Made by a program: the position numbers and the translations under genes | Assembly (NCBI RefSeq): GCF_009380215.1 | Contig: NZ_WHUG01000003.1 | Location: forward strand, 1 to 64,000 | Origin: Rugamonas aquatica | GTDB lineage: Bacteria; Pseudomonadota; Gammaproteobacteria; Burkholderiales; Burkholderiaceae_D | Reading direction: 5' to 3' | Length of the DNA stretch: 64,000 bases | Shown: one piece after another, positions 1 to 8,921 of the stretch | Numbering within the stretch: the stretch's first letter is position 1 | Layout: every line of letters starts with the position of its first letter | Notes under the pieces: generated by a model | The model's input: the letters and a program-made list of their open reading frames with translations, nothing else | Told to the model about the DNA's origin: nothing | Database searches by the model: none

Positions 1-83
1 GGCGCGGCGCGCGCGCTGGCCGGCAGCACGGCCGGCCACAGCGCGGCCGGCAGCATCGCCAGCAAGCGGCGACGCCGGTTCAT
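1..83 (-). CDS. N-terminus of a secreted protein (partial)
   Basis: Only the first 27 codons are inside the window. They read MNRRRRLLAMLPAALWPAVL and then PASARAA: an Arg-rich n-region, a hydrophobic core and an AxA-like cleavage site, so a classical Sec signal peptide. The ATG overlaps the TGA of the sensor kinase upstream (ATGA), which implies translational coupling in one minus-strand operon. A periplasmic binding protein acting with the kinase would fit this arrangement, but the mature part is not visible and the function cannot be assigned. Confidence 0.6.
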   Translation of the reverse strand, partial: MNRRRRLLAMLPAALWPAVLPASARAA

Positions 84-2149
84 GACGCCTCGCCGTAGGG
101 CAGGCTCAGCGACACGCGCGTGCCGTGCTGCGGCACGCTGTCCAGCGTGACTTGCCCCTTCATCAGCCCGACCACCATGCTGTGCACGCTGGCCAGGCCG
201 AGGCCGGTGCCGGTCCGGCCCAGCTGGGTGGTGTAGAACGGTTCGAACACCTGCGACAGGTGCTCGGGCGCGATGCCGGCGCCATCGTCGATCCAGTCGA
301 TGACCACCGCGTCGACGCCGGCGCGCGCCTCGACCACGATGGCGCCGCCGTCGTGGCGGGCGAAGGCGTGCAGCAGGCAGTTGTCCATCAGGTGCTGGAA
401 CACCACCTGGCAAGTGCCCGGATAGCCGTGCAGCCACAGCTGCTCCGGCATCTTCAGCGTCAGCGTGATGCCGCGCGCCTGCAGGCCGCGGCGCCAGTTG
501 CCGGCGCAAAAGCGCAGGCGGTCGGCCAGGTCGAACAGGGTGGCCGGCTCCTGGGTCGTCTGGCCGGACAAGCCCTTGAAGCGCTCGACCAGCTGGCCGA
601 TCTGGCGCAGCGCGCGGTCGACCAGTTCGCCGCCCTGGGTGACGTTGTCGAGCAAGCCTTCGAGCTGGCTGCGGCGCAGCGCGCCGGCGTCCAGGCCGCG
701 CCGCAATTCCTCGGCCTGGGCCGTGATGGCGCTGGCCGCGACCCGCGCGTTGCCCAGCGGCGTATTGAGTTCGTGCGCCATGCCGACCACCATGCGCGAC
801 AGGCCCAGCTGCTTCTCCTGCTGCATCAGCGAGCGCATCGCCTCGCCCAGGTCGGCGGTGCGCTCGCGCACCTGCTGCTCCAGGCGGTCGTGCGCCAGCT
901 GCAGCGCTTCCTCGGTGGCCTGGCGCACCGCGACTTCCTGGCGCAGCGTCGCCAGCGCGCTGTTGAGTTCCTGGTTGCGCTGCACCAGCGAGTTTTCCAG
1001 CACCGTGCCGTGCTGCGCCAGCAGGGCGTTCTGGTACAGCAGCTGCGGGCGCTCCATCACCGCGCTCAGCGTCTCGCCCAGCGAGGTGGCCAGCTCGCGC
1101 TTGTGGCGGCGCTCCATCGCCACCTGGCGGATGGTCGCCTGCAAGGCTTGCTCCAGATAGCCCCAGCGGCGGCCGTAGCGGCGGATCGCCTGCAGGGTGA
1201 TCTCGCGCAGGCGCGCGCTGCTCAGCGTGTCGCCGGCCAGGCCGGCGTCGTAGGCCAGCAGCGCCTGCCAGGCGGGCTCGCGCGCGCCGGCCTCAACGTT
1301 CGCGTCCGCGTCCGCGCAGTCCGCCAGCAGCGTGCACAGCACCAGCCACGGTTCCCAGTAGCCGTCGCGGCCGAACTTGGCGCGCAGCTGCCGCATGTAG
1401 TCGCGGCAGTCGGCGGCGCGCTCGCAGGTGGCCGTCACCATGGACAGGTTCAGCAGCGCCAGGCATTCCTGCGAATCGAGGCCGTGCTCGCGCGCGCGCT
1501 GCAACACCAGCTCGCGCCGCGCCAGACAGTCGCGCCACAGCGCGGCGGCGCCGTCGTCGTCGCCCTCTTCCAGCGCCAGGTAGTAGGCGGCCGAGGCCGC
1601 GTAATCGAGCAGCATCACGTGGATGGGCGGCGTCAGCTCGGCGGGCTGGGCCAGCATCTGCGTGCAGAACTGCTGCAGCTCCAGATGCATCTCCGCGCTC
1701 AGCATGACGCGGCAGCGGGCCGCGCGCATCTGCGTGACCAGGCGCGGCAATGCGCAGCGTTCGTACAGCTCGGCGGCCTTGGCCAGGCTGTCGAGCGCCG
1801 CGTGGTGCAGGCGCATGCGCATCTGCACCCAGTGCAGCGCGCGCAGCGCGGCGGCCTGGGCCAGCGGATGCTGTTCGGTCTGGGCCTGCAGCTGCAGGCT
1901 CTTGGCCGGCATCAGCAGCTCGTCGGGCACCAGCGTGACATCGGCCGCGCGCGCCAGCAGCTGGAACGCTTCGAGCTCCAGCGCCTGCGAGGCGTTGAGC
2001 CGGGCCGACGCCAGCTGTTGCAGGATGGAGGAAAAGTGCGCCATTTCGTGCGCCATCAGGCACTCGCGCAGCGTTTGCAGCTGCTGCTCGGCCCCGGCCA
2101 CTTCGCCGGCGGTCACGGCATATGAACGTGTTTCAGATGCAGACATCAC
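80..2149 (-). CDS. Sensor histidine kinase with TPR-like N-terminal region
   Basis: A 689-residue cytoplasmic histidine kinase. Residues about 1-380 are Ala/Leu-rich helical hairpins that look like degenerate TPR repeats. They are followed by a coiled coil (about 385-445, ending VRERTADLGEAMRSLMQQEK) and an H-box GMAHELNTPLGN with the phospho-acceptor His near residue 458. The C-terminal HATPase domain has an N box (DNCLLHAF), a G1 box (DDGAGI), an F box (FEPFYTT) and a G2 box (GTGLGLASV). There is no transmembrane segment or PAS domain, so the input is presumably sensed through the helical region. No receiver domain or response regulator is visible, and the partner must lie elsewhere. The gene overlaps the next secreted-protein gene by 4 nt. 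The second Met could also serve as the start. Confidence 0.85.
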   Translation of the reverse strand: MMSASETRSYAVTAGEVAGAEQQLQTLRECLMAHEMAHFSSILQQLASARLNASQALELEAFQLLARAADVTLVPDELLMPAKSLQLQAQTEQHPLAQAAALRALHWVQMRMRLHHAALDSLAKAAELYERCALPRLVTQMRAARCRVMLSAEMHLELQQFCTQMLAQPAELTPPIHVMLLDYAASAAYYLALEEGDDDGAAALWRDCLARRELVLQRAREHGLDSQECLALLNLSMVTATCERAADCRDYMRQLRAKFGRDGYWEPWLVLCTLLADCADADANVEAGAREPAWQALLAYDAGLAGDTLSSARLREITLQAIRRYGRRWGYLEQALQATIRQVAMERRHKRELATSLGETLSAVMERPQLLYQNALLAQHGTVLENSLVQRNQELNSALATLRQEVAVRQATEEALQLAHDRLEQQVRERTADLGEAMRSLMQQEKQLGLSRMVVGMAHELNTPLGNARVAASAITAQAEELRRGLDAGALRRSQLEGLLDNVTQGGELVDRALRQIGQLVERFKGLSGQTTQEPATLFDLADRLRFCAGNWRRGLQARGITLTLKMPEQLWLHGYPGTCQVVFQHLMDNCLLHAFARHDGGAIVVEARAGVDAVVIDWIDDGAGIAPEHLSQVFEPFYTTQLGRTGTGLGLASVHSMVVGLMKGQVTLDSVPQHGTRVSLSLPYGEAS

Positions 2150-2397
2150 CCTGCCCCCATAGCGAACTCGCGCGTCGGACCAGTATTACACGAAGTCGCT
2201 TTCAGCTGAACAGCCGGCCGGTGAGTGTTGCAAATAGGTAGCGCGGCGGCGAATGATCGAAATTTTCGAAAATACGCCGCAAAGTTTTCCGTTTTAATTT
2301 TTGGCGCGGCTGATGGATACTTGATTCCAGCAGCAAGAAACACCGAGATTCGCGCACACAACCCCATCGAAATTATTGAACATCAAGGATGATTACC

Positions 2398-3051
2398 ATG
2401 CCAACCGCGATCGCCCAACCAGGCCCTACCCTGCTGGACCCCAGCAACCACACGCTGATCATGATTGACCATCAGTCGCAGATGGCGTTCGCCACCAAGT
2501 CGATCGACCCGGTGCAGCTGCGCAACAACGCCGCGCTGGTGGCCAGGGCGGCCAAGGGGTTCCAGGTGCCGACCATCCTGACCACGGTGGCGGAGAAATC
2601 GTTCTCCGGCCCGATCTTCGATGAAATCCAGTCGGTCTTCCCCGGCCAGGCCGCCATCGACCGCAGCACCATGAACACCTGGGAAGACCCGCGCATCGCC
2701 GCGCGCGTCAACGCCATCGGCAGGGGCAAGATCGTGCTGGCCGGCCTGTGGACGTCGGTGTGCATCGTCGGCCCGGCGCTGTCGGCGCTGGACCAGGGCT
2801 TCGAGGTCTACGTCATCACCGACGCCAGCGGCGACGTCTCCGACGAAGCCCACGAGCGCGCCGTGGAACGCATGGTGCAGCTGGGCGCCCGCCCGATGAC
2901 CTCGCTGCAATATTTACTGGAACTGCAGCGCGACTGGGCGCGCGCCGACAGCTACAACGAGACGGTGGCCACCGCCATCGCCCACGGCGGCGGCTACGGC
3001 CTCGGCCTGGTCTACGCCAAGACCATGTTCGGCGCCGCCGAAGGGCATTGA
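2398..3051 (+). CDS. YcaC-like isochorismatase-family cysteine hydrolase
   Basis: A 217-residue hydrolase of the isochorismatase-like superfamily, closest in pattern to YcaC-type enzymes of unknown substrate. Visible signatures are the N-terminal strand ending LIMIDHQSQM, which holds the catalytic Asp, and LAGLWTSVCIVGPALSAL, which holds the nucleophilic Cys after the usual cis-peptide-like turn. The length is typical. An in-frame ATG lies at 2389, but the AAGGA at 2385-2389 overlaps it. The ATG at 2398 sits 8 nt after that Shine-Dalgarno sequence and is preferred. The gene is monocistronic. A GC-rich hairpin without a U tract follows at 3062-3081. The physiological substrate is unknown. Confidence 0.85.
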   Translation: MPTAIAQPGPTLLDPSNHTLIMIDHQSQMAFATKSIDPVQLRNNAALVARAAKGFQVPTILTTVAEKSFSGPIFDEIQSVFPGQAAIDRSTMNTWEDPRIAARVNAIGRGKIVLAGLWTSVCIVGPALSALDQGFEVYVITDASGDVSDEAHERAVERMVQLGARPMTSLQYLLELQRDWARADSYNETVATAIAHGGGYGLGLVYAKTMFGAAEGH

Positions 3052-3061
3052 TCCGCCATCG

Positions 3062-3081
3062 GCCCGCCTTATCTGGCGGGC
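3062..3081 (+). terminator. Weak hairpin after the YcaC-like gene
   Basis: GCCCGCC and GGCGGGC pair across the loop TTATCT. There is no clear T tract, so this may be a weak terminator or an mRNA-end hairpin. It lies in the 86-nt convergent gap. Confidence 0.35.
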
Positions 3082-3137
3082 TGGCGTTCGCGCAGCCACG
3101 GCGTCGCCGCGCGGCGTCTGCATCTGCGCCGCGCCGC

Positions 3138-3488
3138 CTACTTGTCGCGCACCTGGTATTTCTTGACGAAGCCGGACGGATCGAACAGCACCGACACTTC
3201 GCGTGCATTGTCGCTGCTGCTCATCACCAGACTGAGCCACGGCAGCGAATCGACGATCTTGGGCACGCCCACTTCGTACAGCCACAGCTCGTAGCCATTG
3301 TCGAAGCGGGTGATGTGGGCGTCGCCGAGCGCGGCGCGGACGTCGGCCCGGGTCGCCTTGCCGATCACCAGCGTGTGCGCCGCTTCCTCCGTGGTCAGCG
3401 ACCTGGCCTTGCCGTTGCCGGTGGTGGCGCAGGCCGTCAGCGCCAGCGCGCACCAGGCCGCCATGCCGTAACGCCGCAGCGGCGCCAT
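3138..3488 (-). CDS. BamE/SmpA-like small lipoprotein
   Basis: A 116-residue outer-membrane lipoprotein candidate. The N-terminus MAPLRRYGMAAWCALALTAC gives a signal peptide with lipobox LTAC. It continues LTTEEAAHTLVIGKATRADVRAALGDAHITRFDNGYELWLYE, which matches the SmpA/OmlA (BamE-like) pattern: a helix pair with a G-x-T-x-x-D-V-x-x-x-L-G motif and then a beta sheet. The true BamE usually sits near fur or ubiquitin-like genes, so this is more likely a paralogue. Its ATG overlaps the upstream stop by one base (TGATG), so it is translationally coupled to the secreted-protein gene before it. The longer open frame upstream has no signal peptide and is not used. Confidence 0.7.
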   Translation of the reverse strand: MAPLRRYGMAAWCALALTACATTGNGKARSLTTEEAAHTLVIGKATRADVRAALGDAHITRFDNGYELWLYEVGVPKIVDSLPWLSLVMSSSDNAREVSVLFDPSGFVKKYQVRDK

Positions 3489-4309
3489 CACAGCGCCGCT
3501 CCCGGCGGGTCGTCGTCCATGTAGTCGAACTGCAGCAGCGTGTCGTCCTGCCAGCCTTGTTCGTACAGGGGCTTGAACTGCATCATGAAGGCCTTGTCGC
3601 GCAAAAAATACCAGTCCTGCAAGTCGGTCAGCATGGGCGCGTCCGGCCCGTGCAACTGGGCGGCGGGCAGTATCACGCGCCGCGCGCCTTGCATGAGGGC
3701 GATGCTGAACAGGGGGCGCTCCGTAAAATAGAACATATTGATCGACAGCGTGCGGCACGGGTCGGGCAGCTTGGTGATCAGGAGATTGACCGGCGAGGGC
3801 ACGTAAGCCACCAGGTCCGCCACCATGCCGACCTTACATTCCAGCAGCAGGTCGCCGAGGCGCCGCGTCTTGGCCGGCGTGCCGGGGCTGCGGATCTCGG
3901 CCCGCCAGGTCAGGCTGCCGGCCTTGCGGTTGCTCGTCACCATGGCGTCGTCCTGCGCGGCGGCGGCGTCCCTGGGCAGCTCGAAGCTCAGGTCCGCGTC
4001 CAGCGGAATGGCGATCCTGGTGTGCGCGCCGCGCAGCTGCATGGTCAAGCCCTGCAGGCTGACGCCGGCCCGGCGCGGCAGCACCTTGAAGCGCAGCGTC
4101 GCGCCGGGCGCCAGCGGGCGGTTCCGCTCGAAGACTTCCATGCCTTCGAAGATCTTGCGATAGGATTTTTCATCGCGGTCGCCGCGCGCGCCCGGCACTT
4201 CCACGACCGCGGCGGCGGCCTGGCCGTGGTCCTGGCCCGCCGCCGCCACGGGCGGGAATGGACACAGCAGCAGCGCCACCAGCACGGCGCGGGGAATGAA
4301 GTGGTTCAT
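3488..4309 (-). CDS. Secreted protein of unknown function
   Basis: A 273-residue protein with a signal peptide (MNHFIPRAVLVALLLCPFPP, cleavage near AAA-GQ). The mature part is rich in beta strands (for example TLRFKVLPRRAGVSLQGLTMQ and RIAIPLDADLSFELP). It has one pair of cysteines (LLECKVG and DPCRTL) that could form a disulphide in the periplasm. I do not recognise the family. It is the first gene of a two-gene operon whose second member is a BamE-like lipoprotein, and the two overlap by one base, so a joint envelope role is likely. The start has an AAGG Shine-Dalgarno sequence. A 7-bp inverted repeat lies 12-37 nt upstream. Confidence 0.7.
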   Translation of the reverse strand: MNHFIPRAVLVALLLCPFPPVAAAGQDHGQAAAAVVEVPGARGDRDEKSYRKIFEGMEVFERNRPLAPGATLRFKVLPRRAGVSLQGLTMQLRGAHTRIAIPLDADLSFELPRDAAAAQDDAMVTSNRKAGSLTWRAEIRSPGTPAKTRRLGDLLLECKVGMVADLVAYVPSPVNLLITKLPDPCRTLSINMFYFTERPLFSIALMQGARRVILPAAQLHGPDAPMLTDLQDWYFLRDKAFMMQFKPLYEQGWQDDTLLQFDYMDDDPPGAAL

Positions 4310-4320
4310 CTTGCCCTTAG

Positions 4321-4346
4321 GTCATACGGAGGCTTGATTGTATGAC
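4321..4346. promoter_or_regulatory. 7-bp inverted repeat upstream of the secreted-protein operon
   Basis: GTCATAC (4321-4327) and GTATGAC (4340-4346) are perfect inverted copies 12 bp apart. They lie just upstream of the ATG at 4309. The position suits an operator overlapping a promoter or 5' leader. The cognate regulator is not evident. Confidence 0.35.
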
Positions 4347-4550
4347 GCTCAACCTTCTGCCCAGCTTAATATGCGGCCGGGTATCAGCGCCGGCGCGCGG
4401 CCGCGTGCAACCGGGGCGCGCTGCGGGCGGCGGCGCCCGGCAGGCAGGCCATCAACAGCAAGTGTCCGCGCATCGTCATCACAATCACAGGCCCGGCAAG
4501 GAAGGGGTTCGATATTACGACAGGAGAAAATGATCGATTCGGCGAGCCAA

Positions 4551-4592
4551 AAAAAAATCCCTGCAACGTCCATGAAGTGCAGGGATTTTTTT
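4551..4592 (-). terminator. Rho-independent terminator of ssb
   Basis: AATCCCTGCA and TGCAGGGATT form a GC-centred stem around a 12-nt loop. An A run on one side and a T run on the other make it functional in both directions. It lies 27 nt past the ssb stop on the minus strand. Confidence 0.9.
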
Positions 4593-4618
4593 ACTCACAT
4601 CGGCGACGTGGCGGATGC

Positions 4619-5128
4619 TTAGAACGGAATGTCGTCATCCATGTCCGAGAAGTTCGGCGCCGGGCGCGGGGCCGGGCGCGGCGCTGGGGCCGGTGGCGCC
4701 ATCTGCGGACGCGGCGCCGGTGCCTGGCGCTGCTGCTGTGGCGGGGCGTCGTAGCCGCCGCCGTCGTCCATGCCGGCGTCGCCGCCCATGCCTTGACGGC
4801 CGCCCAGCATTTGCATCTGCTCGGCGATGATGTCGGTCGCGTACTTCTCGACGCCATCCTTATCGGTGTACTTGCGGGTTTGCAGGCGGCCTTCGACGTA
4901 GACCGACGAACCTTTTTTCAGGTATTGACCAACGATCTCGGCCAGACGGCCGAAGAAGGAAATACGGTGCCATTCGGTGAGCTCTTTCTGCTCGCCGGTG
5001 TTGCGGTCCTTCGATTTGTACGATGTCGCCACAGCAATGTTGGCGATCGCGTCACCGCTAGGCATGTAGCGAATTTCCGGATCGCGACCCAGATTGCCGA
5101 CGATGATGACTTTGTTGACTGATGCCAT
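4619..5128 (-). CDS. ssb: Single-stranded DNA-binding protein
   Basis: A 169-residue SSB. The OB fold spans about residues 1-110 ([49 protein letters not shown]). A flexible Gly/Gln/Pro/Ala-rich linker follows. The protein ends in the acidic tip DMDDDIPF, which in this family binds partner proteins of replication, repair and recombination. It protects ssDNA as a tetramer. The gene is divergent from uvrA, as in E. coli, with a LexA-box-like palindrome in the shared 231-bp promoter region, so SOS control of one or both genes is plausible. It is followed by a strong terminator. Confidence 0.97.
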   Translation of the reverse strand: MASVNKVIIVGNLGRDPEIRYMPSGDAIANIAVATSYKSKDRNTGEQKELTEWHRISFFGRLAEIVGQYLKKGSSVYVEGRLQTRKYTDKDGVEKYATDIIAEQMQMLGGRQGMGGDAGMDDGGGYDAPPQQQRQAPAPRPQMAPPAPAPRPAPRPAPNFSDMDDDIPF

Positions 5129-5250
5129 GTATGAAACTCCTGAGTAACGGCGGCCGCCTCAAGCGGGCTGTTTATGTGATGCGCAAACAGCGATTATAGT
5201 CGAACGGGCCAGCCACCCGCCAAAATTTCCATTGCGGCCCTTCAAGAAAA

Positions 5251-5270
5251 TACTGGTATTATATACAGTG
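5251..5270. promoter_or_regulatory. LexA (SOS) box between ssb and uvrA
   Basis: The sequence TACTGGTATTATATACAGTG fits the CTGT-N8-ACAG SOS consensus with one mismatch in the left arm (CTGG) and an AT-rich core. It is 90 nt upstream of the uvrA start and 122 nt from the ssb start, the arrangement known for the divergent uvrA-ssb pair in Enterobacteria. A second, perfect box lies upstream of dinB in this window. Confidence 0.8.
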
Positions 5271-5359
5271 CCGCGACGCCCAAGTTCGATCTGGCGCAAG
5301 GTCGGCGCATATATTCAAACCCAGCTATAGTAGCGGGTTGACCCGAAAGGCAAAAATCC

Positions 5360-8206
5360 ATGGAACAGATCCGCATCCGCGGCGCACGCACGCACAACCT
5401 CAAAAACATCAACCTCGACCTGCCGCGCAACAAGCTCATCGTGATTACCGGCCTGTCCGGCTCCGGTAAGTCCTCGCTGGCTTTCGATACGCTGTACGCC
5501 GAGGGCCAGCGCCGCTATGTGGAATCGCTGTCGGCCTACGCCCGCCAGTTCCTGCAGCTGATGGAAAAACCCGACGTCGACCTGATCGAAGGCCTGTCGC
5601 CGGCCATCTCGATCGAGCAGAAAGCCACCTCGCACAATCCGCGCTCGACGGTCGGCACCGTCACCGAGATCCACGACTACCTGCGCCTGTTGTACGCGCG
5701 CGTCGGCACGCCCTACTGCATCAACCACCCGGACCACGCGCTGGCCGCGCAGACCGTGTCGCAGATGGTCGACGCCGTGCTGGCCATGCCGGAAGCGACC
5801 AAGCTGATGATCCTGGCGCCGGTGGTGGCCAACCGCAAGGGCGAGCACTCCGACCTGTTCGAGCAGATGCAGGCCCAGGGCTTCGTGCGCTTCCGCGTGC
5901 AGAGCGGCACCCACGACGCCAAGATCTATGAAGTGGACGACCTGCCCAAGCTGAAGAAAACCGAGAAGCACACCATCGACGTGGTGATCGACCGCGTCAA
6001 GGTCAGCGCCGACATCAAGCAGCGTCTGGCCGAGAGCTTCGAGACCGCGCTGCGCCTGGCCGACGGCCGCGCCGTGGCCTTGGAAATGGATAGCGGCACC
6101 GAGCACGTCTACTCCAGCAAGTTCGCCTGCAACGAGTGCGGCTATTCGCTGCAGGAGCTGGAACCGCGCCTGTTCTCGTTCAACAACCCGATGGGCGCCT
6201 GCCCGGAATGCGACGGCCTCGGCCACATCGAATTCTTCGATCCCAAGCGCATCGTCGCCTTCCCGAATCTGTCGCTGGCCTCCGGCGCCGTCAAGGGCTG
6301 GGATCGCCGCAACCAGTTCTACTTCCAGATGCTGTCCAACCTGGCGGCCTACTACGAGTTCGACCTCGACCTGCCGTACGAGCAGCTGCCGAAGACCGCG
6401 CAGGAAGTGATCCTGCACGGCTCGGGCAAGACCAACATCCCGTTCACCTACGTCAATGAACGCGGCCGCACCGTCATCAAGGAGCATGCGTTCGAAGGCG
6501 TGGTCACCAACCTGGCGCGCCGCTACCGCGAAACCGATTCGATGGCGGTCAAGGAGGAGCTGGCCAAGTTCATCAACGAGAAGCAGTGCCCGTCCTGCCA
6601 CGGCGCGCGCCTGCGGGTGGAAGCGCGCTTCGTCAAGGTCGGCACCGGCAAGCAGGAGAAGGCCATCTACGAGATCGCCGAAAAGCCTTTGCGCGACACG
6701 CTGTCGTTCTTCGAGCAGCTCAAATTGAAAGGCGCGAAGAAAGAGATCGCCGACCGCGTGGTCAAGGAAATCATCTCGCGCCTGCAGTTCCTCAACAACG
6801 TCGGCCTCGACTACCTGTCGCTGGACCGCAGCGCCGACACGCTGTCCGGCGGCGAAGCGCAGCGCATCCGCCTGGCCTCGCAGATCGGCTCCGGCCTGAC
6901 CGGCGTGATGTACGTGCTCGATGAACCGTCGATCGGCCTGCACCAGCGCGACAACGACCGCCTGATCGAAACGCTGAAGCACCTGCGCGACATCGGCAAC
7001 AGCGTGCTGGTGGTCGAGCACGACGAAGACGCGATCCGCACCGCCGACTACATCGTCGACATGGGCAAGGGCGCCGGCGTGCACGGCGGCGACGTCATCG
7101 CCCAAGGCACCTTGCAGGACATCCTGAAGAACAAGAATTCGCTGACGGCCCAGTACCTGAAAGGCACGCTGAAGATCGCCGTGCCGAAGCAGCGCCACGT
7201 GGCCAACGAAGACAAGCAGCTGGTCATCACCGGCGCCACCGGCAACAACCTGAAGAAGGTCAATCTGCACCTGCCGGTCGGCCTGATGACGTGCGTGACC
7301 GGCGTCTCCGGTTCCGGCAAGTCCTCGCTGATCAACGACACGCTGTACCCGGCGCTGTCGCGCCACCTGTACGGCTCGCAGACCGAACCGTCGCCGCACG
7401 ACAGCATCAGCGGCCTGGAGCACTTCGACAAGGTGATCGCCGTCGACCAGGCGCCGATCGGCCGCACGCCGCGCTCGAATCCCGCCACCTACACCGGTTT
7501 GTTCACGCCGATCCGCGACCTGTTCGCGACCGTGCCGACCGCCAAGGAACGCGGCTACAGCGCCGGGCGCTTCTCGTTCAACGTCAAGGGCGGCCGCTGC
7601 GAAGCCTGCCAGGGCGACGGCGTCATCAAGGTCGAGATGCACTTCCTGCCGGACGTGTACGTGCCGTGCGACGTCTGCCACGGCAAGCGCTACAACCGCG
7701 AAACGCTGGAAGTGCAGTACAAGGGCAAGAACATCACCGAAATCCTCGACATGACCGTCGAAGACGCGCACGAGTTCTTCAAGCCGGTGCCGCTGATCGC
7801 GCGCAAGCTGCACACGCTGCTGGACGTGGGCCTGGGCTACATCAAGCTGGGCCAGAGCGCCACCACGCTGTCGGGCGGCGAGGCGCAGCGCGTCAAGCTG
7901 TCGCTGGAACTGTCCAAGCGCGACACCGGACGCACGCTGTACATCCTGGACGAGCCGACCACCGGCCTGCATTTCCACGACATCGACCTGCTGCTGAAAG
8001 TGATCCACCGCCTGCGCGACCAGGGCAACACGCTGGTCATCATCGAGCACAACCTGGACGTGATCAAGACGGCCGACTGGATCGTCGACCTGGGACCGGA
8101 AGGCGGCGCGGGCGGCGGCAAGATCATCGCCGCCGGCACGCCGGAAGACGTGGCGGCCAACCCCGCCAGCGTCACCGGCAAGTACCTGGTGCCGTTGCTG
8201 AAGTAA
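5360..8206 (+). CDS. uvrA: Excinuclease ABC subunit A
   Basis: A 948-residue UvrA, the damage-recognition ATPase of nucleotide excision repair, which loads UvrB at lesions. It shows two ABC modules: Walker [13 protein letters not shown] near residue 31 and [10 protein letters not shown] near residue 650, each with an LSGGEAQR signature and a Walker B ([20 protein letters not shown]). Zinc-binding CxxC pairs are CNECGYS with CPECDG in the first half and CEACQGDG with [10 protein letters not shown] in the second. The [21 protein letters not shown] insertion region is intact. Length and domain order are canonical. AAAGG precedes the ATG by about 8 nt, and an SOS box lies 90 nt upstream. Confidence 0.98.
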   Translation: MEQIRIRGARTHNLKNINLDLPRNKLIVITGLSGSGKSSLAFDTLYAEGQRRYVESLSAYARQFLQLMEKPDVDLIEGLSPAISIEQKATSHNPRSTVGTVTEIHDYLRLLYARVGTPYCINHPDHALAAQTVSQMVDAVLAMPEATKLMILAPVVANRKGEHSDLFEQMQAQGFVRFRVQSGTHDAKIYEVDDLPKLKKTEKHTIDVVIDRVKVSADIKQRLAESFETALRLADGRAVALEMDSGTEHVYSSKFACNECGYSLQELEPRLFSFNNPMGACPECDGLGHIEFFDPKRIVAFPNLSLASGAVKGWDRRNQFYFQMLSNLAAYYEFDLDLPYEQLPKTAQEVILHGSGKTNIPFTYVNERGRTVIKEHAFEGVVTNLARRYRETDSMAVKEELAKFINEKQCPSCHGARLRVEARFVKVGTGKQEKAIYEIAEKPLRDTLSFFEQLKLKGAKKEIADRVVKEIISRLQFLNNVGLDYLSLDRSADTLSGGEAQRIRLASQIGSGLTGVMYVLDEPSIGLHQRDNDRLIETLKHLRDIGNSVLVVEHDEDAIRTADYIVDMGKGAGVHGGDVIAQGTLQDILKNKNSLTAQYLKGTLKIAVPKQRHVANEDKQLVITGATGNNLKKVNLHLPVGLMTCVTGVSGSGKSSLINDTLYPALSRHLYGSQTEPSPHDSISGLEHFDKVIAVDQAPIGRTPRSNPATYTGLFTPIRDLFATVPTAKERGYSAGRFSFNVKGGRCEACQGDGVIKVEMHFLPDVYVPCDVCHGKRYNRETLEVQYKGKNITEILDMTVEDAHEFFKPVPLIARKLHTLLDVGLGYIKLGQSATTLSGGEAQRVKLSLELSKRDTGRTLYILDEPTTGLHFHDIDLLLKVIHRLRDQGNTLVIIEHNLDVIKTADWIVDLGPEGGAGGGKIIAAGTPEDVAANPASVTGKYLVPLLK

Positions 8207-8296
8207 GCCCTCCGTTCATTGCCCCTTGATCAGGGGCAAGTCCTCTCCCCGCAGCCTCAAGGACAATGCAGCGATGCATAGTCCTTGGAGCCTGCC

Positions 8297-8899
8297 ATGG
8301 GTATCAATACAAAGTATGTTTGGCCGCTCGCTGCGCTGCTGGGCGCCACCTCGATCGGGACGGCGTCGCTGCTGGCCTACAAGGCCCAGTCCGAGCGGCA
8401 GCAGGTCGACTTCATCACGCGGTTTTACCAGGGCTATCTGGCCGATGCGCGGCGCACGCCGCCGCCGGCCGGATCGTTCTATTCGGCGGAACTCGAAGCG
8501 CTGCTGGCCGCCAACCACGCGCTGTGCGGCAGGCTGGCGCATGACGACGAAATCTGCGGCTACGACGCCGATGGCGATGTGCTGCTGGACGCGCAGGAAA
8601 CCGCGCCCGGCCTGGACTTCCAGCAGGCCGGCTTCAAGGCGGTGCACGCCGGCCGGGCGCGCGTCGACGCCTCCTTCAGCATCTTCCCCGGCGCGGGCAA
8701 CAACTACCAGCGCCAGATACGCTTCGTGCTGAAACGGGAAGACGGCGGCTGGCGCGTCGACAACATGCTGTTCGGCGCCAACGGCGTCTTCACCGAGACG
8801 AATGCGATGCGGCCGGACATCCTGCACGAGAACCAGGCGCTGCTGGCCCGCGCACGGACCGGCAGCGGCTCCACGCTCAAGGCCGGCGCGCCGCCTTGA
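8297..8899 (+). CDS. DUF3828-like membrane-anchored or exported protein
   Basis: A 200-residue protein starting at the ATG preceded by GGAG (8287-8290); an upstream TTG in frame is less likely. It has one N-terminal hydrophobic segment (KYVWPLAALLGATSIGTASLLAY) and then a compact domain with FITRFYQGYLADAR, CGRLAHDDEICGYDADGDVLLDAQE and RFVLKREDGGWRVDNMLF. This pattern resembles the DUF3828/NTF2-like fold seen in small periplasmic proteins. The two Cys near CGxLAxDDExCGxDADGD could pair. It follows uvrA by 90 nt and may be cotranscribed, though no functional link is apparent. The role is unknown. Confidence 0.7.
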   Translation: MGINTKYVWPLAALLGATSIGTASLLAYKAQSERQQVDFITRFYQGYLADARRTPPPAGSFYSAELEALLAANHALCGRLAHDDEICGYDADGDVLLDAQETAPGLDFQQAGFKAVHAGRARVDASFSIFPGAGNNYQRQIRFVLKREDGGWRVDNMLFGANGVFTETNAMRPDILHENQALLARARTGSGSTLKAGAPP

Positions 8900-8921
8900 A
8901 TTAAGCGCTTGCTGCGAGCGC

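Larger units (their letters stand above)
4310..4618. other. 309-nt intergenic region between two minus-strand genes
   Basis: It holds the ssb terminator at its right end and an inverted repeat at its left end (both listed separately). The middle is GC-rich with no convincing reading frame or RNA gene. The short frames there lack a ribosome site. Confidence 0.5.

Noticed and set aside
2146..2367. 73-codon minus-strand frame between the sensor kinase and the YcaC-like gene
   Set aside because: It overlaps the kinase start, has no Shine-Dalgarno sequence and shows no domain-like pattern. The region is an AT-richer promoter zone.
5315..8050. Antisense frame of more than 900 codons across uvrA
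   Set aside because: It is the shadow of a GC-rich, highly biased gene; the product is Asp/Val/Arg-rich without domains, while the plus strand is canonical UvrA.
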